Numbered from the stretch's first letter, positions 1 through 9,043 are shown. The stretch: DNA of 64,000 nt from Flavisolibacter nicotianae (GCF_003628535.1 NZ_RBCI01000003.1:620001-684000); one strand, 5' to 3'. Program-made: numbers and translations. Notes: generated from the sequence alone by a model not told the origin.

Positions 1-1
1 A

Positions 2-2014
2 ACCACAGTAGCGCCTATCATCAACGCTTTGCCTGCTGGTATTTCAAACCTGGCCTTAACTGAATGCAGTTCCAGTGTGGTTGAAGGCGAAGCACTGGTG
101 GTTGTATTTAACGATGCTGCTGCTACGGAAAAGACGATTGTGATCATGCTGGGGGCTATGAACCCTTCAGGCGACAACTTTTCTGTAACGCTGGCACAGG
201 CGATCAATCCCAGCCAGCCTGGTGCCCTGCTGGATATGGGCCTTGGAATTGGGTATAGTTACCAGGCCAATGGAAGCAACCAGGCTTCCCAGGTATCGGT
301 TAACGACCAAAGGCTCACCTCGTCTGCTGGTGGAGAAGACGACGGACAATCTACCAATGGTGCCCTAATTACAGTGGGGGGTATTGGGGACGCAAACGAT
401 AACCCGGCTGACCCGATGGCCAACCCAACCAATCCCCGTTCGGACGATGAATTGTACAACATTTTGCCTTTCATCAACAGTTCGACAACCAGCCTGACAA
501 TCCATACGTCCAACCCCTCACTGGATGACAATATCTTCCTGGCCTATTTTGCTTTGTCGGGAGCGGCTGTTATCGGTGAAGGAATCCTGTTGTCGCAAAC
601 AACAAACTCAGGAACCGTAGGCACCAATCATACGGTTAAAGCATCTGTTGTAAACTCGCTTGGCCAACCAATCGCTAATCGCCAGGTCACTTTCCAGATC
701 ACGTCCGGGCCAAATGCTGGCAACACATTTTCTGTTAACACCGATGTAAATGGCGTGGCAGAATATACCTATACAGGTTCCGGAGGTGCTGGTACAGACA
801 ATATCCAGGCCTGCTTTACCAACAGCCAAAGCACGCAAAGCTGTTCCAACACCCTTTCTTTCCAATGGGTTTCAGACAATAATAACACGTGTACTACACC
901 GCCAACGTTCCTCAACGATATGACGATCGTGCTTGACGCCAGTACCTGCGGTAATGATGGTTTGATCACCATTATTCCGACGTCAGGCACGGCACCATTC
1001 ATGTACTCGATCGATGGTGGGGCCACTTATGTGGAAGGTCCGGCTACCGGCTATTCCTTCCAGGGCCTGGCTGCCGGCATGTATCAGCTTCGACTGAAAG
1101 ACGCCAATGGATGTCAATCAGAAGTCATCTCCAGAGAAGTGAAAGCTTTGTATCCATGTCCAACCACATGCACACCGCCGACCTTCCTCAATGACCTGAC
1201 AATTGTACTCGATGCAAGCGAGTGCGGTAATGATGGTTTGATCACCATTATTCCGACGTCAGGCACAGCACCGTTTATGTACTCGATCGATGGTGGGGCC
1301 ACTTATGTGGAAGGTCCTGCGACCGGCTATTCCTTCCAGGGCCTGGCTGCCGGCATGTATCAGCTTCGACTGAAAGACGCCAAAGGTTGCGAATCCGCAG
1401 TGGTAACAAGAGAAGTCAGGGTATTGTTCCCCTGTCCGGCTAAGTGTACGAAACCAACTTTCCGGAACGACAACACCATTGTGCTTGATGCATCCTGCCA
1501 GGGCAATGACGGTAACATCTCCATCATCCCGACGTCCGGTACCGCGCCGTTCATGTATTCGATCGATGGTGGTATGACTTACGTGGAAGGTCCGGCTACC
1601 GGCTACACATTCATGAATCTTGCCGCCGGCACGTACCAACTGCGGCTGAAGGATTCGAAAGGTTGTGAATCCGAAGTCGTTACCAGAGAAGTGAAGCCCG
1701 ATGCCTTTGGTCCATGTAATGTCACAACGGTCTCTCCGCGTCAACGTGTGCAAAACCTGGCCTCACTTGCCGAGGTGACGGCTTATCCAAATCCGAGCAG
1801 CGGCCAGTTCCAGGTGCAGCTGAAGCGCTTTGGTGCACAAACTGTGCAGGTTCAGATCCTTGACAGCCGCGGTGTTGTGGTTGAACAGCGCCGGGTGAAT
1901 GCCGAGCAAAGCACCACCTTGCCGATCAACCTGTCTAACAGGGCGAAAGGTCTCTACCTGATCCGCGTGGCGAGCAGCAACGGTGTGCAATCCACCAAGG
2001 TCAACGTCCAGTAG
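2..2014 (+). CDS. Repetitive T9SS-secreted surface protein, 5'-truncated by window edge
   Basis: The reading frame is open from base 2, so the real start lies upstream; the TTG at 29 is only an internal codon. About 670 residues are visible. An early stretch of unknown fold is followed by a Big-1/Ig-like region (roughly residues 190-280 counted from the TTG). Next come three near-identical 92-residue modules with a TSGTAPFMYSIDGG core, resembling the SprB-type repeats of Bacteroidota adhesins. The last 75 or so residues form a type A T9SS sorting domain (AYPNPSSGQF, then GLYLIRVASSNG, ending KVNVQ). Known biology: such domains direct export across the outer membrane by the type IX system, then cleavage and anchoring or release. 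Inference: a secreted adhesin-like or cell-surface protein. A terminator follows the stop directly. Confidence 0.85.
   Translation, partial: TTVAPIINALPAGISNLALTECSSSVVEGEALVVVFNDAAATEKTIVIMLGAMNPSGDNFSVTLAQAINPSQPGALLDMGLGIGYSYQANGSNQASQVSVNDQRLTSSAGGEDDGQSTNGALITVGGIGDANDNPADPMANPTNPRSDDELYNILPFINSSTTSLTIHTSNPSLDDNIFLAYFALSGAAVIGEGILLSQTTNSGTVGTNHTVKASVVNSLGQPIANRQVTFQITSGPNAGNTFSVNTDVNGVAEYTYTGSGGAGTDNIQACFTNSQSTQSCSNTLSFQWVSDNNNTCTTPPTFLNDMTIVLDASTCGNDGLITIIPTSGTAPFMYSIDGGATYVEGPATGYSFQGLAAGMYQLRLKDANGCQSEVISREVKALYPCPTTCTPPTFLNDLTIVLDASECGNDGLITIIPTSGTAPFMYSIDGGATYVEGPATGYSFQGLAAGMYQLRLKDAKGCESAVVTREVRVLFPCPAKCTKPTFRNDNTIVLDASCQGNDGNISIIPTSGTAPFMYSIDGGMTYVEGPATGYTFMNLAAGTYQLRLKDSKGCESEVVTREVKPDAFGPCNVTTVSPRQRVQNLASLAEVTAYPNPSSGQFQVQLKRFGAQTVQVQILDSRGVVVEQRRVNAEQSTTLPINLSNRAKGLYLIRVASSNGVQSTKVNVQ
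899..1726 (+). repeat. Three in-frame tandem repeats of 276 bp
   Basis: The TTC codon of the module start lies at 908, 1184 and 1460, so the period is exactly 276 bp (92 codons) between all copies. Copies 1 and 2 are almost identical over long stretches (for example the segment encoding EGPATGYSFQGLAAG). Copy 3 is more diverged. Each copy carries paired cysteines near its ends. The high nucleotide identity suggests recent duplication or gene conversion inside the T9SS protein gene. Confidence 0.9.
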
Positions 2015-2038
2015 TTTACTTGCTTACTTCCATAACTC

Positions 2039-2074
2039 AACTCCCGGCGTAGCTGCCGGGAGTTTTCATTTTTG
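2039..2074 (+). terminator. Rho-independent terminator after the T9SS protein gene
   Basis: AACTCCCGGC (2039-2048) pairs with GCCGGGAGTT (2055-2064) around a six-base loop, and a T-rich tail follows. It starts 25 bases after the stop codon. Confidence 0.85.
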
Positions 2075-2176
2075 AACCCTACTTATTTTTCCATGCATTG
2101 CCGGATGCGTTTTCAAGAACAGCCCGTCTTTGTCATTGCCGGTACCAAACCGATTTCAGCCTGGAAAGCTTTTATT

Positions 2177-2199
2177 TGATGGCAGATGACGGAAGACAG
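2177..2199 (+). repeat. Dispersed 23-base intergenic repeat, copy 1
   Basis: It contains TGATG, three variable bases and then GATGACGGAAGACAG. The copy at 63966-63988 has the same 5 + 15 bases. A third, more diverged copy lies at 58700-58722 (19 of 23 identical to this one). All three are intergenic. Confidence 0.6.
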
Positions 2200-2263
2200 G
2201 AGGGAGGATGCTTAGCTTTCCCGCGGAGATTTGTTTCATTTGCAGGTGGTGGATTATAAAATA

Positions 2264-2293
2264 GAAAAAGCTGCCCGGTTAAGGACAGCTTTT
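2264..2293 (-). terminator. Hairpin terminator for the minus-strand gene at 2399-2818
   Basis: AAAAGCTG (2266-2273) pairs with CAGCTTTT (2286-2293). T-rich tracts flank it on both strands, so it may stop transcripts from both sides. Confidence 0.6.
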
Positions 2294-2398
2294 GTTTTCA
2301 TTTGCCTCCGCAGCTTTTTGCAGGGCTCTATTTTACAACAGGATAAAACGATTCCGGCTTATCCGTTAATAGGGTTGGAACGATTCGTTCTTTGACGA

Positions 2399-2818
2399 TT
2401 AGTGTTTTTTGATCACCACGTCCTGAACAGTACGCACCTGTGAGTTGACTTCAAACACCTGTGCTTTCTTGCTTTTTTCACCGGTAACAGTGAAAATCAG
2501 CTTGGATGCATTGTGGTCGGCGTTGTTCCACTCGAATTTTTTGGAGAAAACTTTCTTGGCGATTTTTTCGCGGTACAAAACTGTACCGTCTTCTTCCTGG
2601 ATAGTCAGGAGATAAGCTTCTTCGTTGTCGTTCAGAAGGTCAAACTGGAACTGTGCTCTTTGATCTGCCAGGCCTACATACTTCACATCTACAAAAGGCT
2701 CGTCACCTTTGTTGGGAGTAGCGGCATAGCCTTTGGTCAGGCTCATGAAAAGAAGAATGGCGGCGCTAAAACGGATCATTGAAGATTTTGTGCTGTTGCT
2801 AATCAATTGCTTTTTCAT
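2399..2818 (-). CDS. Small secreted hypothetical protein, 139 aa
   Basis: A signal peptide is visible: basic and polar N-terminus, hydrophobic SAAILLFMSL core, AxA-type site near residues 31-33 (GYAA). The mature part of about 105 residues alternates polar and hydrophobic residues (AQFQFDLLNDNEEAYLLTI, FTVTGEKSKKAQVFEV) as in a small beta-sandwich, and ends in a basic IKKH. Similar short exported proteins occur in Chitinophagaceae, but I know of no assigned function. The nearest plus-strand gene is more than 900 bases upstream of its start, so it is probably transcribed alone. The function is unknown; the exported location is fairly sure. Confidence 0.7.
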   Translation of the reverse strand: MKKQLISNSTKSSMIRFSAAILLFMSLTKGYAATPNKGDEPFVDVKYVGLADQRAQFQFDLLNDNEEAYLLTIQEEDGTVLYREKIAKKVFSKKFEWNNADHNASKLIFTVTGEKSKKAQVFEVNSQVRTVQDVVIKKH

Positions 2819-3762
2819 AACATTAACTTTTTAACTTTTTACAAATACTCTTTCCCTATCGCAAACCCAATCGAGAGCAGCAAGCAAATTTTCTGGTGCA
2901 CCTTGAAAAGAACTGTTGAACATTTCTTGGTACGAATTCTGGAACAAAAATAGGGGCTTAAAAAAGCGGTTTACAATGCAAGTTTCCCTGCGGTTTCGTA
3001 TAACGAAAAGACAAAAAAAAACGTTAAAACCAGCTGCTGGCAAGGGTTTCGGCTAAAAGCAAATCACACGTCCAACGTGTATTTCTTGTTGGTAAAAGCG
3101 TTGTAATTCGTGTGTTTGCTTACATATCCTTAACAAACATCGCCGAAATAATGAATTCAACCTGGAACAGAATTGCCTTTCGGTACCTGCGAGTGATGTG
3201 CTGGCTGATAATTCCAGAAAGCGCTTTAGCCGATCGCCACCGCTTTCCGTCGTTTACACAGCGAAGTGCAGAAGAATCCTATTAATGATCCCGGTTAGCG
3301 GGTAAAAGCCAGTTGTCCTCGGCAACCGGCGTTCTTCACTATTTGATTCCATCGGCTTTTCCCCGTGATTTGATGGCTTTGCTCACTATCCGGCTTGTGC
3401 TTGTTGCAAAACGGCGAATCAATGCCGTTTCAGATCACGACGTATGTGGTTAAAAAATCAGGACTGATGCCGTCATCACCATATCCATCGAAAATGGCTG
3501 TGCGAAAAAAGATGAGATAATGCCTCTTCCGATTCAGGATATGGAAACACAAAAGATTTGTAGAGAATTCAGCAATTACCGCCGTATTTGCAAATGTGCG
3601 TTGCCGGAAGTAATTTGGCGGCCGAATCATCCTGGATGGTTCATTGTCGCTTTGACAACCTAAACCCTCTGGCGACAACAGGCCCCTGCTTTTGCGGGGG
3701 CTTTGTTTTGGTGAAATGTATGGATTTCCCTGTTTAATATTGCGCCTTAATTCCCTTGTTGC
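2819..3762. other. 944-base gap without a recognisable gene
   Basis: This is the longest gene-free stretch in the window. The short ORFs on both strands have no recognisable domain or signal peptide. The one clear signal is a plus-strand terminator-like hairpin at 3682-3710, preceded by a TTGTCGC/GCGACAA inverted repeat (about 3645-3679). A plus-strand transcript could end there although no gene precedes it. Confidence 0.5.
3682..3710 (+). terminator. Orphan plus-strand terminator hairpin
   Basis: GCCCCTGC pairs with GCGGGGGC (one G-T wobble) around a TTTT loop, followed by TTTGTTTT. No coding gene lies upstream on this strand for more than 1 kb, so it may end a small RNA. It sits 50 bases before the M14 peptidase gene. 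Confidence 0.55.
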
Positions 3763-6273
3763 ATGAGACGTTACTTTCTCGCTTCTTTTCTTTTGATCAC
3801 AGTTTTTACCATTGCGCAAGTGCCTTCGCCTGAGCAGTTTTTGGGCTATAAAATTGGCACCCGCTTTACGCCGCATTTCCGTATCGTTGACTATTACAAG
3901 GCGGTTGCTGCCGCATCTCCCTCCACAGTGAAACTGCAGCAGTATGGAACCACCAACGAGGGCCGGCCGCTGCTGGTTGCGTTTGTGTCGTCGGCCGGTA
4001 ATCTTGCCAACCTGGAAACAATTCGGACCAACAACCTTGCCGTGGTTAACAAGACGGGGACGTATCCTGCCGGCCAGCCGGCGATCGTATGGCTTAGCTA
4101 TAATGTGCACGGTAACGAGCCGTCGTCTTCGGAAGCGGCCATGCTGACCCTGTATGCTTTGGTCGATCCGTCGAATGCACAAACCAAACAATACCTGCAA
4201 AATACCGTGGCCGTACTGGATCCCTGCATCAACCCCGATGGGAGAGACCGGTATGTAAACTGGTATAATTCGGTCGTTGGCAAAACCTACGATCCATCGC
4301 CGATTGCCCGTGAGCACAACGAACCCTGGCCAAGAGGCAGGGCCAACCACTACAATTTTGACCTGAACCGCGACTGGGCCTGGCAAACGCAAAAGGAGAG
4401 CCAGCAGCGCCTTGCATTTTACAACCAGTGGCTGCCGCAAGTGCACGTGGACTTTCACGAGCAGGGCTACAATCAACCCTATTATTTTGCGCCGGCTGCC
4501 GAACCCTTTCACGAGGTTATTACCAAATGGCAGCGGGATTTCCAATCGACGATTGGCCGCAACCACGCAAAATATTTCGACGAGAAAGGCTGGCTGTATT
4601 TTACCAAAGAACGCTTCGATCTCCTATATCCTTCGTATGGCGACACCTACCCGCTTTACAACGGTGCCATCGGCATGACCTATGAACAGGGTGGAATTGG
4701 GGCCGGTTTGGGTGTGCTGCTTGATAATGGCGATACCCTGACCCTTGTTGACAGGGCGCAGCACCATTTCACCACGGGCGTCAGCACGATCGAAGTAGTA
4801 TCAAAAAATGTAGAGCGCCTGAAAAAGGAATTTGCAGATTATTTCACCGCCGCCAACCAGGGGGTGGGCGACTACAAAGCCTTTGTGCTGAAACCCGGGC
4901 GGGAAGACTCGGCCCGGCTGTCCGCCCTGTTGCAATTGCTCGACCGAAACAAGATCCATTATTTCTATGGCCGCCCTGGCACTGCCCGCGGGTTGAACTA
5001 TCATACCAATAAGGAAGAAAGTTTTGCCATTGGCAGCACCGATATCGTGGTGCCATCGGCGCAGCCCAAAAGCAATCTGCTAAAAGTGCTGTTTGAGCCC
5101 GTGACCAAGCTGACGGACTCAGCGACCTACGACATTACCGCCTGGGCCTTGCCCTATGTATACGGTGTTCCAACCTTTGCGGTTAAATCAGCGGTTGCCC
5201 TCGGCCAGCAGGTGAATGGAATTGACGAGGGAAGGAAGACAGCCAACGTGTCTGCCGGCGTCGATCCCTATGCGTATGTCATTCCCTGGAACGGCATTCC
5301 GTCGGTTAAGTTGGTAGGTGCGCTTTTGCAAAAAGGCATAAAGCTTCGGTTTGCAACGACACCATTCGAGTCCAGTGGCCGTCAATTTGACCGCGGCTCT
5401 GTAATTGTGCTGAAGACCGGTAACCAATACACGGCAAACCTGTGGCAAATGGTGCGGACCCTGGCCAACGAAAATGGTGTGCAATTGGCGAGTGTGGCCA
5501 GTGGATTTGTCGACAAAGGACTTGATTTTGGTAGCAGCAGTGTGTTGCCTGTCAAGGCCCGGAAGGTGGCTTTGCTGACCGGTGATGGTGTCAGCAGTTT
5601 GGCTGCCGGGGAAGTATGGCATTACTTCGAACAGGTGATCAACTACCCGGTTACATTGATCAATGCTACCGACGCCGGCCGCATGACGTGGAGCGATTAC
5701 GACGTTGTAATCATGCCCGATGGCGCCTATCGTTTCCTGACGGACAAAGCATCGGGCGATGCGTTTAAAACCTGGATCAATAACGGCGGACATGTCGTTG
5801 CGCTGGAAGGCGCGGTGGCCCAGTTGAGCAAGCTCGATTGGAGCCTGAAGACAAAAAAGGCCGACGATGCGGAGCCCAAAGAACTGGCAGATTATATTCA
5901 CCGGTACGAGGCAAGGGAGCGGGACGCATTATCTGGCTCAACACCGGGTTCTATCTTCCGTGTGCAACTGGACAACACGCATCCGCTGGCCTTTGGCTAT
6001 CCTGATTATTACTATACGCTGAAGCAGGATGCTGCTATCTACGATTTTATCAAAGAAGACGGGTGGAATGTGGGTGTGCTGCGAAAAGACAAACCGGTAG
6101 CCGGTTTTGTGGGTACATCACTTGCCCGGCGCTTGCAAAACGGGTTGCTATTTGGTGTGCAGGATATCGGCCGAGGCTCGGTTACCTACCTGACGGATGA
6201 CGTGCTGTTTCGTAGTTTTTGGGAAAACGGCAAGCTGCTTTTCGCCAATGCTGTTTTCTTTGTAGGGCAATAA
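3763..6273 (+). CDS. Secreted M14 family zinc carboxypeptidase-like protein with C-terminal amidotransferase-like domain
   Basis: 836 residues with a signal peptide (RRYFLASFLLITVFTIAQ). The M14 catalytic domain spans about residues 40-330. Zinc ligands are the H116-x-x-E119 pair in NVHGNEP and probably H232 in VDFHEQG; NPDGRDR and FDLNRDW are further family motifs. The M14 family removes C-terminal residues from peptides; large exported members of this kind are common in Bacteroidota. The last 240 or so residues (from KVALLTGDG, with DYDVVIMPDGAYRFL and NNGGHVVALEG) look like a class I glutamine-amidotransferase fold without an obvious catalytic Cys. The downstream deacetylase gene starts 109 bases later behind its own promoter-like box. 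Exact substrate unknown. Confidence 0.85.
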   Translation: MRRYFLASFLLITVFTIAQVPSPEQFLGYKIGTRFTPHFRIVDYYKAVAAASPSTVKLQQYGTTNEGRPLLVAFVSSAGNLANLETIRTNNLAVVNKTGTYPAGQPAIVWLSYNVHGNEPSSSEAAMLTLYALVDPSNAQTKQYLQNTVAVLDPCINPDGRDRYVNWYNSVVGKTYDPSPIAREHNEPWPRGRANHYNFDLNRDWAWQTQKESQQRLAFYNQWLPQVHVDFHEQGYNQPYYFAPAAEPFHEVITKWQRDFQSTIGRNHAKYFDEKGWLYFTKERFDLLYPSYGDTYPLYNGAIGMTYEQGGIGAGLGVLLDNGDTLTLVDRAQHHFTTGVSTIEVVSKNVERLKKEFADYFTAANQGVGDYKAFVLKPGREDSARLSALLQLLDRNKIHYFYGRPGTARGLNYHTNKEESFAIGSTDIVVPSAQPKSNLLKVLFEPVTKLTDSATYDITAWALPYVYGVPTFAVKSAVALGQQVNGIDEGRKTANVSAGVDPYAYVIPWNGIPSVKLVGALLQKGIKLRFATTPFESSGRQFDRGSVIVLKTGNQYTANLWQMVRTLANENGVQLASVASGFVDKGLDFGSSSVLPVKARKVALLTGDGVSSLAAGEVWHYFEQVINYPVTLINATDAGRMTWSDYDVVIMPDGAYRFLTDKASGDAFKTWINNGGHVVALEGAVAQLSKLDWSLKTKKADDAEPKELADYIHRYEARERDALSGSTPGSIFRVQLDNTHPLAFGYPDYYYTLKQDAAIYDFIKEDGWNVGVLRKDKPVAGFVGTSLARRLQNGLLFGVQDIGRGSVTYLTDDVLFRSFWENGKLLFANAVFFVGQ

Positions 6274-6281
6274 TTTTTTAG

Positions 6282-6343
6282 GTCAAAATCCAAACGGAAA
6301 AAAACCGGATCTTTTGCATCCATTTTCAGTTTTGGATTTTGAC
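6282..6343. repeat. 13-bp-arm inverted repeat between M14 and PIG-L genes
   Basis: GTCAAAATCCAAA (6282-6294) is matched by TTTGGATTTTGAC (6331-6343). The right arm is followed by a T-rich run, so it could terminate the M14 transcript. A related but longer hairpin lies at 21710-21763. The promoter-like box of the next gene begins five bases after the right arm. Confidence 0.6.
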
Positions 6344-6347
6344 TTTT

Positions 6348-6355
6348 TACTTTTG
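6348..6355 (+). promoter_or_regulatory. -7 promoter box of the PIG-L operon
   Basis: TACTTTTG fits the Bacteroidota TAnnTTTG consensus and lies 26 bases before the ATG at 6382. A TTTG at 6331-6334 is closer than the usual -33 spacing. Confidence 0.45.
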
Positions 6356-6381
6356 AATTTTCTGTAAGACAACACAGGCGC

Positions 6382-8880
6382 ATGAAAAAACTCCTTCTCT
6401 GCTGTTCGGCTTTGCTTGCCATCACGTCCTTTGCCCAAACGCCGGCGTTTCCAACCTCCGGCGATATTTACCTGGGTATTAAAAAACTGAATGTTCTGGG
6501 CAGCGTGTTGTACCTCGCTGCACACCCCGACGACGAAAACACACGGCTGCTCACCTATTTTTCGAAAGAGAAATTATACCGGACCGGTTATCTTTCGTTG
6601 ACGCGAGGCGATGGGGGGCAAAACCTGATTGGCGAGGAGCAGGGCGTCGAGTTGGGATTGATCCGCACACAGGAGCTGCTGGCCGCAAGGCGAATCGACG
6701 GGGCCGAGCAGTTTTTTTCACGGGCTTTCGATTTCGGCTATTCCAAATCGCCGGAAGAAACGTTTACCAAATGGGACCGCGAAAAGATCCTGAGTGATGT
6801 GGTGTGGGTGATCCGCAAATTTCAGCCCGATGTGATCATCACCCGTTTCCCGACAACAGGCGAAGGCGGGCACGGGCAACATACCGCTTCCGCCATTCTC
6901 GCTGTGGAAGCCTTTCGTGCAGCGGCTGATCCAAAGCGTTTTCCCGAACAGTTGAAATGGGTGCAGCCGTGGCAGGCAAGGCGCCTTTTATGGAACACCT
7001 TCAACTTCGGTTCGGCTAATACAACGGGTCCAGGCCAGTTTACACTCGATGCCGGGGACTACAATCCTGTGCTGGGAAAAAGCTATGGCGAGATTGCCGC
7101 CGAAAGCCGTAGCCAGCACAAAAGCCAGGGTTTTGGTGTGCCGCGTGGCAGGGGAGAAGCCATTGAATATTTTAAGACGATCGGAGGCGATGAACCACAT
7201 ACCGATTTGCACGAAGGGATTAATACGACATGGTCGAAAGCCCTGAACGGCGCATCCTTGCAAACCGTGCAGAAGCAAGTAACCGACCTGTTGGCAGGTT
7301 TTGATTTTTCTGCACCGCAAAAATCGGTACCCCAACTGGCGGCGCTTTACCAGGCTTTGTCTGCCGAAGCTGCCGGCAATGTTTGGGTGGCGCAAAAAGC
7401 AAAAGAAGTGAAAGACCTGTTGGTTGCAGCCAGTGGCTTGTGGCTCGAGGCGGTCACCAGCCAGTCGGCTGTAGTGAAGGGAGATTCGCTGCAGTTTTCT
7501 GTGATTGCCAACGATCGTTTGGGCTACGGCATGCAACTGAAGCGAATTCAAATGGAAGGATTTGATACCAGTTTGTCGGCAGCGCTTCAGAAAAACAAAA
7601 ACGTTTCCATTACCAAAAAGGTGAGGGTTTCACCCAAGAAAGAATTGACGCAGCCTTACTGGTTGCGGGAAACCATGCACGAAGGTTATTTTGAAGTGAA
7701 AGACCAGAACCTGATCGGGCAACCCGACGTCGAGAAGGCTTTCCCGGTAACCGTGACTCTGTCTCTAAACGGCCAGGATATTTCGGTGACGCGGCCCCTG
7801 CAGTACAAATATTCCGACCAGGTGAAAGGAGAAGTGTACCAGCCGTTTTTTGTGTTGCCGCCGGCAACCGTTTCGCTCAATCCGCCGGTTTTGCTTCTCA
7901 ATAAAAATACCAACCAGCCAAAAGACCTGACGGTTTTCCTCATCGCACAAAAACAGTTGAACGGCACCGCCGAAGCCCATGTCCGTTCCCGTTCTATCGA
8001 CTCTACCAAACCACCCGAGCCCCTCGTGCTGGCACCACGTACTGCCCATCCCTATTTGTTCTCCCTTTCCAGCAAAAGCCTGCAAAACCGCAAGGATGAC
8101 AATCTTTTTGGCTCCGTGTCCATCCACGAAAAACAGGACACGGCAACGGCCTACCTGAGTATGCGGACGATTAGTTACGATCACATTCCGTCGATCCTGT
8201 ACTTCTTTGGAAGCACCATTAAACTGGTCAACCTTGACTTGAAAACGGAGGGGAAGAAGATCGGCTACATTGTCGGCGCAGGCGATAAGGTGCCCGAAGC
8301 GCTGGAGCAAATGGGCTACGAGGTGACGCTGCTTACGGCCAAAGAACTGGAGCGGAACAACCTGCAGCAATACGATGCCATCATTTCCGGCGTGCGGGCC
8401 TTTAATGCGAACGATTGGATGGGCCGGTTTTACGACAAGTTGATGGCCTACGTGGAAGGCGGTGGCAACTACATTGTGCAGTATTCGCAGAACAATAATA
8501 TCCGCGGGAAAATCGGGCCGTACAACTTTACGGTGTCCAACCGTCGCATCACCGATGAAAATGCTGCCGTTACATTCCTGTCGCCGCAGCACCCCGCCTT
8601 GAATTTTCCAAACAAGATCACGCAGGACGATTTTAAAGGTTGGATCCAGGAACGAAGCATTTACCACGCCGATGGCTGGGATCCGCATTTCGAACCGATT
8701 CTCAGCATGAACGACCCGGGCGAACAGGCGCACAACGGTAGCCTGATTGTTACCCGGTACGGGAAGGGATTTTTTACCTACACCGGCCTGGTTTTCTTTC
8801 GCGAATTGCCGGCAGGCGTGCCGGGCGCCTACCGGCTGCTGGCCAACCTGATTGCGTTGAACAAATTAAAAGGAATGTAA
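6382..8880 (+). CDS. Secreted PIG-L (LmbE-like) family deacetylase with C-terminal amidotransferase-like domain
   Basis: 832 residues starting with a clear signal peptide (KKLLLCCSALLAITSFAQ). The PIG-L domain holds the zinc motif AHPDDE (residues 47-52) and the distal GHGQHTAS. The family removes N-acetyl groups from sugars or sugar-linked compounds; the substrate here is unknown. The middle looks beta-rich. The last 220 or so residues (KKIGYIVGAGDKVPEAL, YDAIISGVRAFN, GGGNYIVQYSQ) resemble a class I glutamine-amidotransferase or ThuA-type fold, again without an obvious Cys nucleophile. The stop overlaps the start of a small membrane-protein ORF (GTAATG), and a symporter follows. One possibility is that the enzyme releases a compound the symporter imports. 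Confidence 0.85.
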   Translation: MKKLLLCCSALLAITSFAQTPAFPTSGDIYLGIKKLNVLGSVLYLAAHPDDENTRLLTYFSKEKLYRTGYLSLTRGDGGQNLIGEEQGVELGLIRTQELLAARRIDGAEQFFSRAFDFGYSKSPEETFTKWDREKILSDVVWVIRKFQPDVIITRFPTTGEGGHGQHTASAILAVEAFRAAADPKRFPEQLKWVQPWQARRLLWNTFNFGSANTTGPGQFTLDAGDYNPVLGKSYGEIAAESRSQHKSQGFGVPRGRGEAIEYFKTIGGDEPHTDLHEGINTTWSKALNGASLQTVQKQVTDLLAGFDFSAPQKSVPQLAALYQALSAEAAGNVWVAQKAKEVKDLLVAASGLWLEAVTSQSAVVKGDSLQFSVIANDRLGYGMQLKRIQMEGFDTSLSAALQKNKNVSITKKVRVSPKKELTQPYWLRETMHEGYFEVKDQNLIGQPDVEKAFPVTVTLSLNGQDISVTRPLQYKYSDQVKGEVYQPFFVLPPATVSLNPPVLLLNKNTNQPKDLTVFLIAQKQLNGTAEAHVRSRSIDSTKPPEPLVLAPRTAHPYLFSLSSKSLQNRKDDNLFGSVSIHEKQDTATAYLSMRTISYDHIPSILYFFGSTIKLVNLDLKTEGKKIGYIVGAGDKVPEALEQMGYEVTLLTAKELERNNLQQYDAIISGVRAFNANDWMGRFYDKLMAYVEGGGNYIVQYSQNNNIRGKIGPYNFTVSNRRITDENAAVTFLSPQHPALNFPNKITQDDFKGWIQERSIYHADGWDPHFEPILSMNDPGEQAHNGSLIVTRYGKGFFTYTGLVFFRELPAGVPGAYRLLANLIALNKLKGM

Positions 8881-9041
8881 TGGCAGAAAGAAAGCCGGAC
8901 ACCAACCGTGGCTATATCGCATTTGCGTTTGTGATTGTGCTGGGATATATCATTGGTATTTTTTTGAAAAAGGTAACGCTGGGATTGATCATTGGATTGA
9001 TGTTGGGTCTACTTGGGTCCGGCTTCCTGCGAAGAAGATAA
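8880..9041 (+). CDS. Small two-helix membrane protein, 53 aa
   Basis: The ATG overlaps the deacetylase stop codon by one base (TAATG), so translation is probably coupled. After a polar start (MAERKPDTNRGY) there are two hydrophobic segments, about residues 12-29 (IAFAFVIVLGYIIGIFL) and 32-49 (VTLGLIIGLMLGLLGSGF), joined by KK and closed by a basic RRR tail. That fits a tight helical hairpin in the inner membrane. Function unknown; its position between the exported deacetylase and the symporter suggests an accessory membrane role. Confidence 0.7.
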   Translation: MAERKPDTNRGYIAFAFVIVLGYIIGIFLKKVTLGLIIGLMLGLLGSGFLRRR

Positions 9042-9043
9042 AC

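Larger units (their letters stand above)
2075..2398. other. Intergenic stretch with one dispersed repeat copy and a hairpin
   Basis: No credible gene is seen. The stretch holds a 23-base copy of a dispersed intergenic repeat (2177-2199) and a hairpin terminator at 2264-2293 near the 3' end of the convergent minus-strand gene. Confidence 0.6.

Noticed and set aside
899-1726. CRISPR-like periodic repeat
   Set aside because: The 276-bp period is in frame, encodes protein modules and has no short direct repeats with unique spacers.
2831-3043. 70-residue minus-strand ORF upstream of the small secreted protein
   Set aside because: No start context, motif or conservation evidence; treated as non-coding.
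3430-4566. 378-residue minus-strand ORF
   Set aside because: It lies antisense to the well-supported M14 gene, has no domain or signal and a proline/arginine-rich shadow composition.
7765-8733. 322-residue minus-strand ORF
   Set aside because: Antisense to the PIG-L deacetylase gene; its sequence has no recognisable motif.
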